Positions 1 to 8,645 are shown, counted from the stretch's first letter. The stretch is DNA of 64,000 nucleotides from Oribacterium sp. oral taxon 078 str. F0262 (GCF_000160135.1 NZ_GG729938.1:4414-68413), one strand, 5' to 3'. Program-made: numbers and translations. The notes: a model not told the origin generated them from the sequence alone.

Positions 1-67
1 GAAGCAGGAACAAATCTATCGCGATCTCGGCGTGAAGCCGCTGCTGGCGGCACCGGAGATGAAGTAA
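1..67 (+). CDS. C-terminal tail of an unidentified protein (partial)
   Basis: An open frame enters from the left edge and reads 21 codons (KQEQIYRDLGVKPLLAAPEMK) to a TAA at 65-67. Only the tail is in the window, so no family can be named. It is followed by about 565 bases without a convincing gene, then by insertion-sequence material, so it may belong to the same mobile region. Confidence 0.4.
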   Translation, partial: KQEQIYRDLGVKPLLAAPEMK

Positions 68-633
68 CTCTTAATCTACATAGTTATGTGTTGCGGGAAT
101 CCAGGGTTCAAGCTATCCACACCCGAGCTGGAGTAGAGCGAAGAATCATAGAAATGGCTTAAAATAAAGGCTTTTAGCCTATGAAAATGAGCAACTGGGA
201 CAAAATTGGGTAAAGTTTTCAAAAAGAATAATCTCAATAATTGTTCAAAGTGGCTTTACAAGAAAATACAAAAAAATGAGACCGTAGCTTAGTTGTTACG
301 GTCTTTTTGACTCTAGTGCTATTTCTGCTTGTATGTGAAGCATATGATATCGCAAAGGAGACATATTCGATAGTGTCAAGATTTTTTCGCAAATTCAATT
401 TCAACCATCGGATCCCTGGTAGTTAGCCGGCAGACACCTCAGCCGTTTCAGTATAATAGCTGAAGAAGTATCGCCAAATTAGAACCTTCCCGAGTATAAT
501 GGGTCAGTTTTCAAGACAAAAATCCGAGATTTTTATAATGAACTGATATCCATAGTTATGAGAGTGTTGATACCCTGGGGTACTGATGTTCAAGCTATAT
601 CTCTGGCTCCCTCGTAAATGTGATTTTCCTAAG
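68..633. other. Non-coding AT-richer stretch left of the IS element
   Basis: No frame of useful length is visible. The stretch contains one good terminator hairpin (280-308). Two imperfect copies of a short motif containing TTCAAGCTAT occur near 108 and 590. The base composition is clearly more AT-rich than the housekeeping part of the window, which fits mobile-element debris. Nothing else was recognised. Confidence 0.4.
280..308 (+). terminator. Rho-independent terminator
   Basis: GACCGTA (280-286) pairs with TACGGTC (297-303) and is followed directly by TTTTT. It probably ends the transcript of the gene entering from the left edge. Confidence 0.65.
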
Positions 634-635
634 AA

Positions 636-878
636 TTAACTCTCGACGTCCTCAGAATCCCCCGCGGAGGTGTCCCCCTGAAGGAACTGCATGATCTCCT
701 CGAAGCTTCTGTTGCTGTCCTCAATAGCCTTCATGAGTTCCTTCTTCTGAAGCTCGTCCCGTTTATTCATCATCTGCTCCAGTTTGCTGACCTCAGCTTC
801 ATAGTGTTCCTTGGCCTTACTGACGACCTGCTCCTGTTCCTCAATCCGTTCATCAAGAGAACGCCTCGTCCTTGCCAT
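636..878 (-). CDS. Small coiled-coil protein coupled to the IS transposase
   Basis: An 80-residue, highly charged protein (MARTRRSLDERIEEQEQVVS...) predicted to be mostly one alpha-helical coiled coil. Its ATG at 876-878 overlaps the transposase stop codon by one base (TGATG), so translation is probably coupled to the transposase. A GTG at 879-881 in the same frame is an alternative start. The stop codon lies inside the left inverted repeat of the element, so the gene belongs to the insertion sequence rather than to the host. No function is recognised; it could be an accessory or regulatory factor of transposition. Confidence 0.65.
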   Translation of the reverse strand: MARTRRSLDERIEEQEQVVSKAKEHYEAEVSKLEQMMNKRDELQKKELMKAIEDSNRSFEEIMQFLQGDTSAGDSEDVES

Positions 879-2589
879 CACACTGCCTCCTTCATCTTCT
901 CAGACAGTTTATCGCTGATCTCATTAGCCCACTTTTTGATGTCTACCTCACTGATTCCAAATGCTTTCAGGCTCTCTTTCTGAGTCGCCGTAACTGCATA
1001 GTTCATCCGGTATCTGTGATCTGACTGCTGGATGATCTCGATCTTCTCCAGTTCCCGGATCGCGGCAGCTACTGTCATGTAGTTTTCCTTCTTATCGTTC
1101 TTTTTCTCCTGCTCGATCAGCTGATGATAGATGCGGTTTCTGACAATCAGCGCCACGAACTCAACAAAGATCCGGGCATCCTCCGTTTCATTCATATGTG
1201 CCCGCATCGTCCTGTTGCCAATAAAGGACTTGTCTGCCCGGAACAGTTTCTCTGAGACGTCACGGCTCTTGTAGAGCTCCAAGGCTTTCGAAGCGGTCAT
1301 TCCAGCCGAGGTGATAATAACGAAGTATCCACAGAAGCTGATCTCCTTGTTGATCACATCCGTTTTCTCTCTGGCATACAGGAACTTCTCGTCCTTCTGG
1401 CCTTCGTGCCAGTAGATCAGGTCGAAATAGTGTTCCAGAGCCCGGTCAAAATGAACCGCCTGATTCTGATGTTTCTTGAAGTATTTAGCCAGCCTGGCGA
1501 TCTTCCCCGTCAGTTCGCCCTTCTCAGACGCTTTCTTGCTGTCACTATAATAAATGTGGAAATATCTGTCCTTCTCATCTGACGGGAACAGCTTTTGATG
1601 AACCGTCATTCCGTAAACTTTATAGCCGCGGATGTTTTTCGAATAGTCATCCTCAAACCTGCCCTTGTTCGCGGTTACGATTTCATGGACCAGAGACTTC
1701 ATTCCTTTCATCATGATGATGAAATCGAAGCCATTCTTGTCCATGTACCGAATGTTCTCTCTGCTAAAGTATCCCCGGTCGAGAATGAATCCGACCTCAT
1801 GATAGCCATAGCCTTTAGCCTTCTCCAGCATGATCTGCAGTTGCGATACATCCGTGATGCTGCCTGGATACTCTTCATAAAAGAGAGGTACCGTATTGGT
1901 GTTGTTATAAGCAACGGAATAGTTGAACACCGGCTTTCCGTTGTCCTGTTTCGGATGGCCGAATTCTACGCATTCCAGGTTGCCTGCCTGGCAGTTCTTA
2001 TTCGTGGAATCATAAGAAATATAGATCTTCTCGCGATGATCCAGTTTCTCATTCCATGTATTCTGGAAAACGATGATCTGGTCAGGCGTGATTCCCTTCA
2101 GGAAATCGCAGACCTTGGAATCACTGTAAACATGCATCCCTTCGGTAAAGAGCGGGTGATTGAATGCGTATTCCGGATAGTACTGGGCGACATTTCCTTC
2201 CGTCACAAGTGTATAAGCTGCAAGGTCCAGGAACAGACCGCTGTCTTTGCCAATCAGTGCGTCGATTGTCTGATCAAGTTTGTATTCCTGCGGGATCTTA
2301 CGGACAACAACGAATGTTCCGATCCTGAGACATCCGCTTCTTTCCGGCGGCTTATCTTCTTCCGGGAGAGAATCTGGAAAGAATCGAAGGAAGTTAGCGT
2401 TCGGATACATCATGGTATTATCACCAGGATCAACCTTCCCTATAGAAGTATCCTTTCCCTGGCTATACTTCTTCTCTGAGATGTAGGTGTACGACCATAT
2501 GTATAGTAAACATAAGTCGTTCCCTTGATCGTTTTCTTCGTGATTCCAGTCTCAATCTCAGGAATTTTTACCGTGTATTTCTGGTACAT
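878..2589 (-). pseudogene. IS1634/IS4-family DDE transposase, N-terminus frameshifted
   Basis: From an ATG at 2411-2413 an open frame gives 511 residues with the features of IS1634-type transposases: a SYDSTNKN segment, a long insertion, the catalytic-type ILDRGYFSRENI region, and a C-terminal KSRDVSEKLFRADKS / MRAHMNETEDARIFVEFVAL block typical of the family's YREK-like region. Upstream, a better start with a strong GGAGGTGGAA site (ATG at 2587-2589) encodes MYQKYTVKIPEIETGITKKT...YVYYTYGRT, then shifts frame near 2486 to join ...ISEKKYSQGKDTSIGKVDPGD and the long frame. The natural protein was therefore about 550 residues. Either it is inactivated by an indel, it uses frameshifting, or the indel is a sequence error. 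Confidence 0.8.
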
Positions 2590-2599
2590 TTCCACCTCC

Positions 2600-2625
2600 C
2601 ATAGAGAGTTAATTAACTCTCTATG
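2600..2625. repeat. 26-bp perfect palindrome at the IS right end
   Basis: The sequence from 2600 to 2625 is a perfect palindrome centred on TTAATTAA. It consists of the IS right end (GAGAGTTAATT) joined head-on to an inverted copy of the same end (AATTAACTCTC) sharing AATT. It reads as two abutting ends of the same or related elements. A 14-bp inverted copy of the left end follows at 2708-2721, so 2611-2721 looks like a 111-bp internally deleted derivative. Confidence 0.6.
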
Positions 2626-2720
2626 ATTCTACCACTTTGAGGTCGGAATGCAACGGAAAAGCATGTATTTTCAACAAAAACTCGTTATCGACTGCATTTT
2701 TAATTTGGTCGAGAGTTAAT

Positions 2721-3032
2721 TATCGGGAAATCCACAAGTATGTCTCGGATGCTTTCAAAGATGCAACTGCAAGCTTTATTAATAGTTATTCCCAAAAAGG
2801 ATATCCCTGGGATAATGCATGCATCGAATCGTTCCATGCACTCATTAAAAGAGAATGGATCAATCGATTTGCGATACTTGATTATCAACATGCTTATCGT
2901 CTTGTATTTGAGTATATTGAAACTTTCTATAATACAGTGAGGATCCATAGTCATTGTGATTACTGCTCACCGGATCAGTATGAGGCGCAATACCTGGAGA
3001 AACTGGAGGAGTCTCTCAAGCTCGTAAGCTGA
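2721..3032 (+). pseudogene. IS3-family transposase orfB, C-terminal fragment
   Basis: About 103 codons encode the end of an IS3/IS150-type integrase core: HKYVSDAFKDATASFINSYS, then the hallmark GYPWDNACIESFHALIKRE carrying the final catalytic Glu, then YIETFYNTVRIHSHCDYCSP. The N-terminal two thirds, including both catalytic Asp residues, are missing. The coding homology stops at the inverted repeat ending at 2721, so the neighbouring element or its derivative truncates it. It cannot be active on its own. Confidence 0.85.
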
Positions 3033-3124
3033 GAGATAATCCGGTGTGTAAGTCACTGATACAGAGCATCTGAAACTGTTAATGCTGTTTAGCGGGAATT
3101 ATTGTACTCATACACCAACCGGAA

Positions 3125-3151
3125 TGACAGTCTGATCTGTGACTGTCATGA
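3125..3151. repeat. Short inverted repeat downstream of the orfB fragment
   Basis: ATGACAGTC and GACTGTCAT form a 9-bp stem with a short loop. It has no T run behind it, so it is not a clear terminator. It may be part of a decayed transposon end. Confidence 0.3.
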
Positions 3152-3228
3152 AGGGCGGTAGGATAAACAGCGGAGTATCAACGAAAAAGGTTATTTTTAG
3201 CTTGTACTTTTTCTTGACATAGGACCAT

Positions 3229-3465
3229 TTGAAGATTTCCCATACTGATCTGAAAGAACAGCTTGCCGCAGTCAATGAGAAATTGCAGCCGATGAAAGAT
3301 ATTCGCTACTGGGTCGGTAAGGTTCTATTGCCGGAACAGACGGTTGAGAAACAGCTTGAGCCGAAGCACTCCCCGACTGAAAAAATCAAGTATGAACGGG
3401 AACAGACTAAACAGAAACAGGTGCAGAAAGCACCGAAACAGAAACAACAGGATATGGAACTTTAA
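3229..3465 (+). pseudogene. Relaxase/mobilisation protein C-terminal remnant (tentative)
   Basis: A 78-codon frame starting at a TTG codes for a hydrophilic tail: LKEQLAAVNEKLQPMKDIRY, then a Lys/Gln-rich end finishing KQKQQDMEL. This resembles the coiled-coil C-termini of MobA/MobL-type relaxases from Clostridia mobile elements, but the catalytic N-terminal region is absent and no ribosome binding site is evident. I regard it as a remnant of a mobilisation gene; the family call rests on composition and general resemblance only. Confidence 0.35.
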
Positions 3466-3560
3466 CAGGCACTTGCCGTTTTTATTTGGAAAATAGCAGG
3501 TACTTTTTGCGTTTCTATGGGAAAGGAAAATGCACTCGGAATAAAACCAAGTGCATTTTC

Positions 3561-3848
3561 TTATTTCCCGAACAGATCGCTATGTGTGCCGGTTCTGGAA
3601 AGAGTCAGCACGAGCAGATCATTTTCAATCCAATAGACCAGTAACCAATCCGGCTGAATGTGACACTCACGATGTCCCACCCAATTCCCGGTTAGAGCAT
3701 GGTCTTTGTTCTTGTCTGGAAGCTGTTCGCCGCTTGCCAGCTTACGGATGATGTCATCGAGAAGGTCAATATCCAGATGGCGTTTCATCGCCAGCTTGTA
3801 GTCTTTCTTGAACTGATTTGTCCAAACGATGTCTAAATTCTTGCTCAT
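3561..3848 (-). CDS. yafQ: YafQ-type toxin (RelE/ParE superfamily mRNA interferase)
   Basis: A 95-residue protein with the compact RelE/ParE fold signature. The N-terminal IVWTNQFKKDYKLAMKRHLD helix, the LASGEQLPDKNKDHALTGNW segment and the C-terminal ECHIQPDWLLVYWIENDLLVL plus LSRTGTHSDLF match YafQ toxins, including the conserved His residues and the terminal Phe. YafQ cleaves mRNA on the ribosome. The ATG overlaps the upstream antitoxin stop codon by ATGA, the usual coupling in dinJ-yafQ operons. It sits between IS remnants, as mobile addiction modules often do. Confidence 0.9.
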   Translation of the reverse strand: MSKNLDIVWTNQFKKDYKLAMKRHLDIDLLDDIIRKLASGEQLPDKNKDHALTGNWVGHRECHIQPDWLLVYWIENDLLVLTLSRTGTHSDLFGK

Positions 3849-4120
3849 TCCTTTAACGCCCTCAATGCTTCTTCTACATCAGAGTAGCGTTTTACAGACG
3901 GATCACGGGCAATGCGTTCTGCTTCCAGCATTGCAGCCATCGTCTCCTTGTTCGGTTGTTCCATGCGAACATCAAAAGGAAAACCGCCTACACGGAGCGA
4001 CTGACGAAGAAACACATTGATTGCGGTTGTCAGGTTCATGCCCAACTCACCGTAAAGCGTTTCGCACTGCTTTTTAATGTCGCTGTCCATACGGACGCTG
4101 AAATTCGTAGTGGTAGCCAT
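3845..4120 (-). CDS. dinJ: DinJ/RelB-type antitoxin
   Basis: A 91-residue protein beginning MATTTNFSVRMDSDIKKQCE. The N-terminal 45 residues are the ribbon-helix-helix DNA-binding domain (FSVRMDSDIKKQ...LYGELGMNLTTAINVFLRQS), with the RVGGFPFDVR link typical of RelB/DinJ. The C-terminal half would wrap the toxin. I chose the ATG at 4118-4120 because AAAGGAG stands 7 bases upstream; a longer frame to 4171 lacks such a site. It should neutralise the downstream YafQ and autorepress the operon. Confidence 0.9.
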   Translation of the reverse strand: MATTTNFSVRMDSDIKKQCETLYGELGMNLTTAINVFLRQSLRVGGFPFDVRMEQPNKETMAAMLEAERIARDPSVKRYSDVEEALRALKE

Positions 4121-4189
4121 ATCGTCAACTCCTTTCATTGCTAATGCACTTGTATTATACGCACTTTGCATTGCAATATCAATATATCA

Positions 4190-4397
4190 GACGGAAGCTT
4201 CTCCTTGATGTTTTCCTCACGGGAATCATCGAAGACCACGGAATCCTTCTCTAAGAACTCCTTCTTCCAGTTTCTGAGAAGATTCGCTGGATGCCGTTCT
4301 CAGTGGCGATGACATTCAGTTCTTTCTCACCCTTCAGGACTTCGAGAATGAGGTCGGACTTGAACTTTGCTGAAAAGTTTCTTCTTGTACGGGACAT
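4190..4397 (-). pseudogene. IS3-family transposase orfA remnant, frameshifted
   Basis: An ATG at 4395-4397 behind GGAGGATTC opens MSRTRRNFSAKFKSDLILEV and LKGEKELNVIATENGI, the helix-turn-helix of IS3-family OrfA. A shift of frame after about 43 codons continues as NLLRNWKKEFLEKDSVVFDD, typical of the same family. The reading frame is then lost and runs into the toxin-antitoxin promoter region. A doubled GTCTTAA motif at about 4451-4470, outside the start, may be part of the old element's end. Not functional. Confidence 0.75.
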
Positions 4398-4516
4398 AAA
4401 TGAATCCTCCATGTGTGGTATGTTTCAAGCATATCAGATTCATTAAAAACCGTCTTAAGAAGTGTCTTAATTTACGGAACCATTATAGCTTCATTCCGGT
4501 CCTTCCATATAACAAA

Positions 4517-4548
4517 GGATGAGACAGACCTTTCAGTCCATCTCATCC
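4517..4548 (-). terminator. Terminator of the beta-helix surface protein gene
   Basis: GGATGAGA (4517-4524) and TCTCATCC (4541-4548) form an 8-bp stem. Read on the minus strand the hairpin is followed by TTTGTTATAT. It lies just downstream of the minus-strand stop at 4659. Confidence 0.6.
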
Positions 4549-4658
4549 TCGCCGTGAAGAAGCTCTGCTCCTCTTCCCTTTGACAGAACGAAAGATTTTC
4601 AAGTCTATCCGGGAAGCAGGGCCTGAACTCTTCCTTCACCGTTTAGCATTGAGGGATT

Positions 4659-7472
4659 CTATTGCCTTGCGGCACCTTGATCCCAGCTTCCATCCTCCTT
4701 CAGGAGATAACCATCCGGTGATCTCTGACTCTTCAGCATCCTTCCCTGGCTTCCGTCAGAAACCGTATGGAAGTAATACCACTTGCTGCTGATCAGCTGC
4801 CATCCGATGCGCATGGCGCCTCTTGTGCCGTCGGAGACGGGATTTAGATAGTACCATTCTCCCTTTCCGTCTTGCACCCAGCCATCGCGCATGGAGCCGG
4901 AGCCGTCCATAAAATACCAGCTTCCGTCGACATTCGCCCAGCCTGTCATCATCTCTCCCTTCTCGTTGAAGAGATACCAGTTTCCTGAGAGATATGCCCA
5001 TGCGGACGTTGCCGTTGCTCCGTCGACATCCAGCTTCCACACCGTTCCTTCCTGCTTCCAGCTGCCATGATCATGGATTCTTCCGTTGGTCTGGATATAG
5101 GAATACGGATTGACAGAGATATTCCCGAAATCAAGGCTTCTGCGGCCGCGGAAAGAAGATCCTGAGCTGCCTCCGCCGGAATTTCGAGACTGGCCCTGAT
5201 TGTCCGGGTTCAGATCGGAGGGCGTTGCCGTTCCGGTGTTGCTGTTGTTGGCATTGCCGTTGTTGATGTTGCCGTTATTGGCATTGCCGTTGTTGATGTT
5301 GCCGTTATTGGCATTGCCGTTATTGGCGTTGCCGTTGTTGGCGTTGCCGTTATTGGCGTTGCCGTTATTGGCGTTGCCGTTGTTGGCGTTGCCGTTATTG
5401 GCGTTGCCGTTGTTGGCGTTGCCGTTGTTGATGTTGCCGCTATTGGCATTGCCGTTATTGGCGTTGCCGTTATTGGCATTGCCGTTATTGGCATTGCCGT
5501 TGTCCGCCGATCCTTCCGTTACCTGAAGGGTAAAGCTTGCGGTGTAGATCAAGCCTCCGGAATCCTTCGCTGCGATCCGGAGAGGAATGCTCGATCCTAC
5601 AGCGTCCTCCACACGCACTCCCTCCTTCAGCTTCAGCACGCCGTCAGAGTTGGCCTCAAAGCGCGAATCACTCACGGTGTAGCTGTGTGTATCGCCTACA
5701 TCGGGATCTGTCGTCGTAAGCTGCCCTACGATTTCTCCCGCCTTGCCTGCCGCGACAGTATTGTTGGAAAGCGTGACCTTTTTCGGAGGCTGGTTCTTGG
5801 GCCTTGCCACCTCTATGGTAAAAGCTTTTGTCAGAGAAGCGCCGAGCGCATCGGTTGCCGTTACATGGAGGGTTATCGTAGACACAGATCCAAAGGGAAT
5901 ATAGTTGTCTCCTTTCAAACGAAGCAGATTATCATATATTATCTCAAAGCGATCATCGTCGACCGTATAGGTATGCACATCTCCGGCGTCCGGGTCTGTC
6001 GTGCTCAGGAGCCCCACTTCTGCCAGATATTGATTGCTGTAGATGAAGAGAGGGTTGAGCGTGATGTCTGTCGGCGCTTGATTTGCATAGTCTACCGGCA
6101 GGGTGGGAGGACTGACGGCATCCTCCGCATTTCCGGCTTTATCCGTATACTGCACCTGCACGGTAAGCCTTTTTCCGGAATCGGATGCCGTCGGGACATA
6201 GCTGGACTGTGTCGCACCGCTGATGGCCGTTCCATCGGCATACCACTGATAGGAAGAGATCGCTGAGGCCGGGACCAGTACGACATTATGGACATGAAGA
6301 TCTCCATAATCGCCGTCGTATACCTTGGCGTTCAGCGTCTTCCCGGCATGGGCGATGCCGCGGATGTAGACAGCAGCTTTGAAAATATTGTCTTGAATCG
6401 TATTGCTTTCTCCGGTGCTGTCAATGATATTGGCACCGTAGATGGTATTGCCGCTGACTGTCACATTGCTCGTCGCGTGAACCCCGGAGTTGCGAAGCCG
6501 GATCCCCCAATGCGTATCATTTTCCGTACTCTGATCATGATAGACCGTATTGCCGATGATCTTACCGCCCTGCAGACCTACCAGATTGATTCCGGTCCGG
6601 TTATCACGGACGATATTATCGGCAAAGGTGATATTCGCCGCGACACTGTTTGAATAGTGATTGCCAACCACAAAGCCGGTACTGTTTCCGGAGAATTCAC
6701 AGTTTCGTATTTCCACATCCTTGACGACCGGAAGGTCCCCCTCGGGTTCGATGTCAATTCCTGATTTCGGGGGCGTACCGTCGGAGTGGTTGAATTTCGA
6801 GTTCAGAATTTTGACATTCTGACCGCCGACAATCGACATTCCCTGACGGCGGTTATGGTCGCAGACAACATTGTAGATGGTGATATTTTTGCTGTCCTCT
6901 CCCAGAAACAGACCGTCTCCCCAGAATTCACCGGCATGCAGATTCTCAATGACCACATTCGTGGCATCGGTGATGCGAACGCCATATCCGGTCTCTCCGA
7001 TACTCGAGGTATGATGATCGCGATCACCGATCAGTGTGCCGCCGATGATATGGACATTATCGACATGCGTGATACTGAACATCTGATAGGACCTCTCCCC
7101 GTTCGGAATCGCCTCAAGTACGGCGCTGTCATCGATGCGAACGATGATGTTGCTTTTCAGCACAAGCCCCGCTTTCTCATAGCTCTTTCCCGTCTGGTAC
7201 AGAGTGTTGATCCGGTAGGTGCCCGCCGGAATGTCTACGATCCCGCCGCCCGCCTCAGAAACGGCATCGATGGCCTTTTGTATCGCGGCAGTATCATCAC
7301 TCACGCCGTCTCCCACCGCGCCATAGGCCGAGTCCCGAACATTTGCCACGAAGCTGGTCACAGGGTCAGGTACATAGACACCTGTGGACGCTGATACCCT
7401 CTGTGAAAGAATACAGAGGAAGCAGAGCAGCATCGGCATAAAGTACAGAGGCCATTTCTTTTTTGAATTCAT
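4659..7472 (-). CDS. Secreted beta-helix protein with cadherin-like domains, Asn-rich repeat and wall-binding repeats
   Basis: 937 residues. A signal peptide covers about 1-29. A pectate-lyase-like start (AYGAVGDGVSDDTAAIQKAI, about 50-70) leads into a right-handed parallel beta-helix to about 370, rich in NVxIxN rungs. An Ig-like segment (about 370-460) and two cadherin-like repeats (NQAPTDITL... and NQPPKKVTL..., about 465-650) follow. Next come about 19 NNGNA-type pentapeptides (about 655-755). The last 130 residues are W/Y/G-rich choline-binding-like repeats (GWANVDGSWYFMDGSGSM). It is probably a polysaccharide-binding or -cleaving enzyme held on the wall without an LPXTG signal. The substrate is unknown. 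A related set of wall repeats is in the protein at 59695. Confidence 0.85.
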   Translation of the reverse strand: MNSKKKWPLYFMPMLLCFLCILSQRVSASTGVYVPDPVTSFVANVRDSAYGAVGDGVSDDTAAIQKAIDAVSEAGGGIVDIPAGTYRINTLYQTGKSYEKAGLVLKSNIIVRIDDSAVLEAIPNGERSYQMFSITHVDNVHIIGGTLIGDRDHHTSSIGETGYGVRITDATNVVIENLHAGEFWGDGLFLGEDSKNITIYNVVCDHNRRQGMSIVGGQNVKILNSKFNHSDGTPPKSGIDIEPEGDLPVVKDVEIRNCEFSGNSTGFVVGNHYSNSVAANITFADNIVRDNRTGINLVGLQGGKIIGNTVYHDQSTENDTHWGIRLRNSGVHATSNVTVSGNTIYGANIIDSTGESNTIQDNIFKAAVYIRGIAHAGKTLNAKVYDGDYGDLHVHNVVLVPASAISSYQWYADGTAISGATQSSYVPTASDSGKRLTVQVQYTDKAGNAEDAVSPPTLPVDYANQAPTDITLNPLFIYSNQYLAEVGLLSTTDPDAGDVHTYTVDDDRFEIIYDNLLRLKGDNYIPFGSVSTITLHVTATDALGASLTKAFTIEVARPKNQPPKKVTLSNNTVAAGKAGEIVGQLTTTDPDVGDTHSYTVSDSRFEANSDGVLKLKEGVRVEDAVGSSIPLRIAAKDSGGLIYTASFTLQVTEGSADNGNANNGNANNGNANNGNANSGNINNGNANNGNANNGNANNGNANNGNANNGNANNGNANNGNANNGNINNGNANNGNINNGNANNSNTGTATPSDLNPDNQGQSRNSGGGSSGSSFRGRRSLDFGNISVNPYSYIQTNGRIHDHGSWKQEGTVWKLDVDGATATSAWAYLSGNWYLFNEKGEMMTGWANVDGSWYFMDGSGSMRDGWVQDGKGEWYYLNPVSDGTRGAMRIGWQLISSKWYYFHTVSDGSQGRMLKSQRSPDGYLLKEDGSWDQGAARQ
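5222..5505. repeat. 15-bp tandem repeat (about 19 units) in the surface gene
   Basis: The unit GTTGCCGTTATTGGC and close variants repeat in frame, encoding NGNAN-type pentapeptides. Variants differ mostly at wobble positions, plus occasional Ala-to-Ile and Asn-to-Ser changes. Arrays like this expand and contract by slippage, so copy number probably varies between strains. It acts as a flexible spacer between ligand-binding and wall-binding parts. Confidence 0.9.
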
Positions 7473-7865
7473 TCCTTTTCATCCCCTTCGTTGGATATTG
7501 ATAAATGTATGACAATACCTGGGCCAAACAGCTTCCTGCACGAGTGTGGAGGATCGCTGTGTGACCCGCGCTCCTCTTAGTTCCCGAATCCCTTTTCGTA
7601 ATCCCGCGGAAGCTTCTCGCTGCCGCTGTCTCTAAGTGGGTGCTTTGCTGTTTTGCTCGTCTTGAAGGACAGGGCATGTGCACTGTACGATATGCACCGG
7701 CTGCCAGACAGAGGCAGAGATCCTCTGACGGTCAATGTCCGGGTAGATTCTGAAACCTTCTGTGATATTCCATGCCGTCTGCGGAGCGATTCCTCCGCTC
7801 TCCCTGGAATGGAGAGAGATACGGAAAGCCTTGATCGGCTGCGCGGCAGGGAAAATCAGCTTATA
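7473..7865. other. Intergenic stretch between two minus-strand genes
   Basis: About 390 bases upstream of the beta-helix gene. No frame resembles a known protein and no clear promoter could be picked. It must hold the promoter and leader of the downstream gene unless that gene is co-transcribed with the repetitive ORF. Confidence 0.4.
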
Positions 7866-8645
7866 TTACAGCGGATGGCCTCGGCAGCGAATGATTTGGA
7901 CAGCCTTCTGCCCCTCCCTTGCCGGTACATTCGGAAGAAGACTGAGCGGCATAATCGGAAGAAATTCCTCCGGCATAATCGGAAGAAGCTTCTCCGGCAT
8001 AATCGGGAGAAGCCCTGCACCTTTCCATCCCTCAGCGGCTATGGTCCCGGCAGTTGTGAGCGCAGCGCTCATGGTTTCCGTACGCATGACTTCAGCAGCC
8101 ATGGCTTTTGTGCTCATGGGCTCAGCGGCCATGGTCCCGGCAGTCGCTAACGCAGCGCTTACGGCTTCTGTGCTCACGGGCTCAGCGTTCATGGATTCGG
8201 CAGCTGCGAGTGCAGCGGTCGTGGGTTCGGCGCTTATGGCTTCTGTACTCACGGGCTCAGCGGCCATGGACTCGGCAGCTGCGAGTGCAGCGGTCGTGGG
8301 TTCGGCGCTTATGGCTTCCGCGCTCATGGGCTCAACGGCCATGGGCTCAGCAGTCGTGGCTTCCGCGCTCATGGCCTCGGCAGTCGTTTGCCCCGCTTTT
8401 TCTCTTCCCTCTCCCTCGATCCGGCCCGGACTTACCAGGAAGGCGGGATACTGTCTTTGCGCTTCCGCATCCGTATGTCCGGCTCCCTTGAGCAGGATCA
8501 GACTTACTGTGAAGGCGAAATTCTGCCTTTGCAGCCCTGCATCCGTATGCCCGGCTTCCTTCGTGAGAGGAGGGCTTGCGCTAAGCTCCGTATCCCGTGC
8601 TGGATGAAGCCTCTCTGTATCAGCGGCATCCATCGAAGATCTCAT
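7866..8645 (-). CDS. Highly repetitive Ala/Glu/Ser/Thr-rich protein of unknown function
   Basis: A 259-residue protein with three successive repeat types. There are two copies of about 24 residues around KEAGHTDAGLQRQNFAF / KGAGHTDAEAQRQYPAF (about 30-80). A 25-residue unit AISAEPTTAALAAAESMAAE follows in complete and degenerate copies (about 90-205). Finally LLPIMPEK-type octapeptides occupy about 212-245. The start is supported by AAAGGAGG 6 bases before the ATG and by a TTTACA-16-TAGTAT promoter upstream. There is no signal peptide or transmembrane segment. The reverse strand is also open, but without such signals. It resembles nothing I recognise. Confidence 0.55.
   Translation of the reverse strand: MRSSMDAADTERLHPARDTELSASPPLTKEAGHTDAGLQRQNFAFTVSLILLKGAGHTDAEAQRQYPAFLVSPGRIEGEGREKAGQTTAEAMSAEATTAEPMAVEPMSAEAISAEPTTAALAAAESMAAEPVSTEAISAEPTTAALAAAESMNAEPVSTEAVSAALATAGTMAAEPMSTKAMAAEVMRTETMSAALTTAGTIAAEGWKGAGLLPIMPEKLLPIMPEEFLPIMPLSLLPNVPAREGQKAVQIIRCRGHPL
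7960..8395. repeat. 24-bp and 75-bp tandem repeats
   Basis: About 7940-8015 carries three copies of a 24-bp unit starting CATAATCGGAAGAA. About 8164-8313 carries two near-identical 75-bp units (GCTTCTGTGCTCACGGGCTC...), flanked by degenerate copies on both sides. All unit lengths are multiples of three, so the coding frame is kept. Confidence 0.75.

Larger units (their letters stand above)
634..2614 (-). mobile_element. IS1634/IS4-type insertion sequence with terminal inverted repeats
   Basis: The left end reads AATTAACTCTCGAC (634-647). The right end is GAGAGTTAATT at 2604-2614, giving 11-bp perfect inverted ends. A second copy of the left-end 14-mer lies inverted at 2708-2721, so the right boundary could instead be 2721. 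The element carries a DDE transposase and a small coupled ORF, both on the minus strand. It abuts a truncated IS3-family orfB, consistent with insertion into an older element. The exact boundary and target duplication are inference; TTAA flanks both ends. Confidence 0.65.

Noticed and set aside
5222-5505. Possible CRISPR array
   Set aside because: Units are 15 bp, contiguous, without spacers, and in frame within a coding sequence.
5200-5526. Open plus-strand frame coding Leu/Pro repeats (LALPLLALPLL)
   Set aside because: It is the mirror of the 15-bp repeat inside the large minus-strand surface gene and has no ribosome site.
7762-8607. Plus-strand 281-codon frame over the repeat region
   Set aside because: The minus strand has a clear Shine-Dalgarno and promoter; the plus frame has neither.
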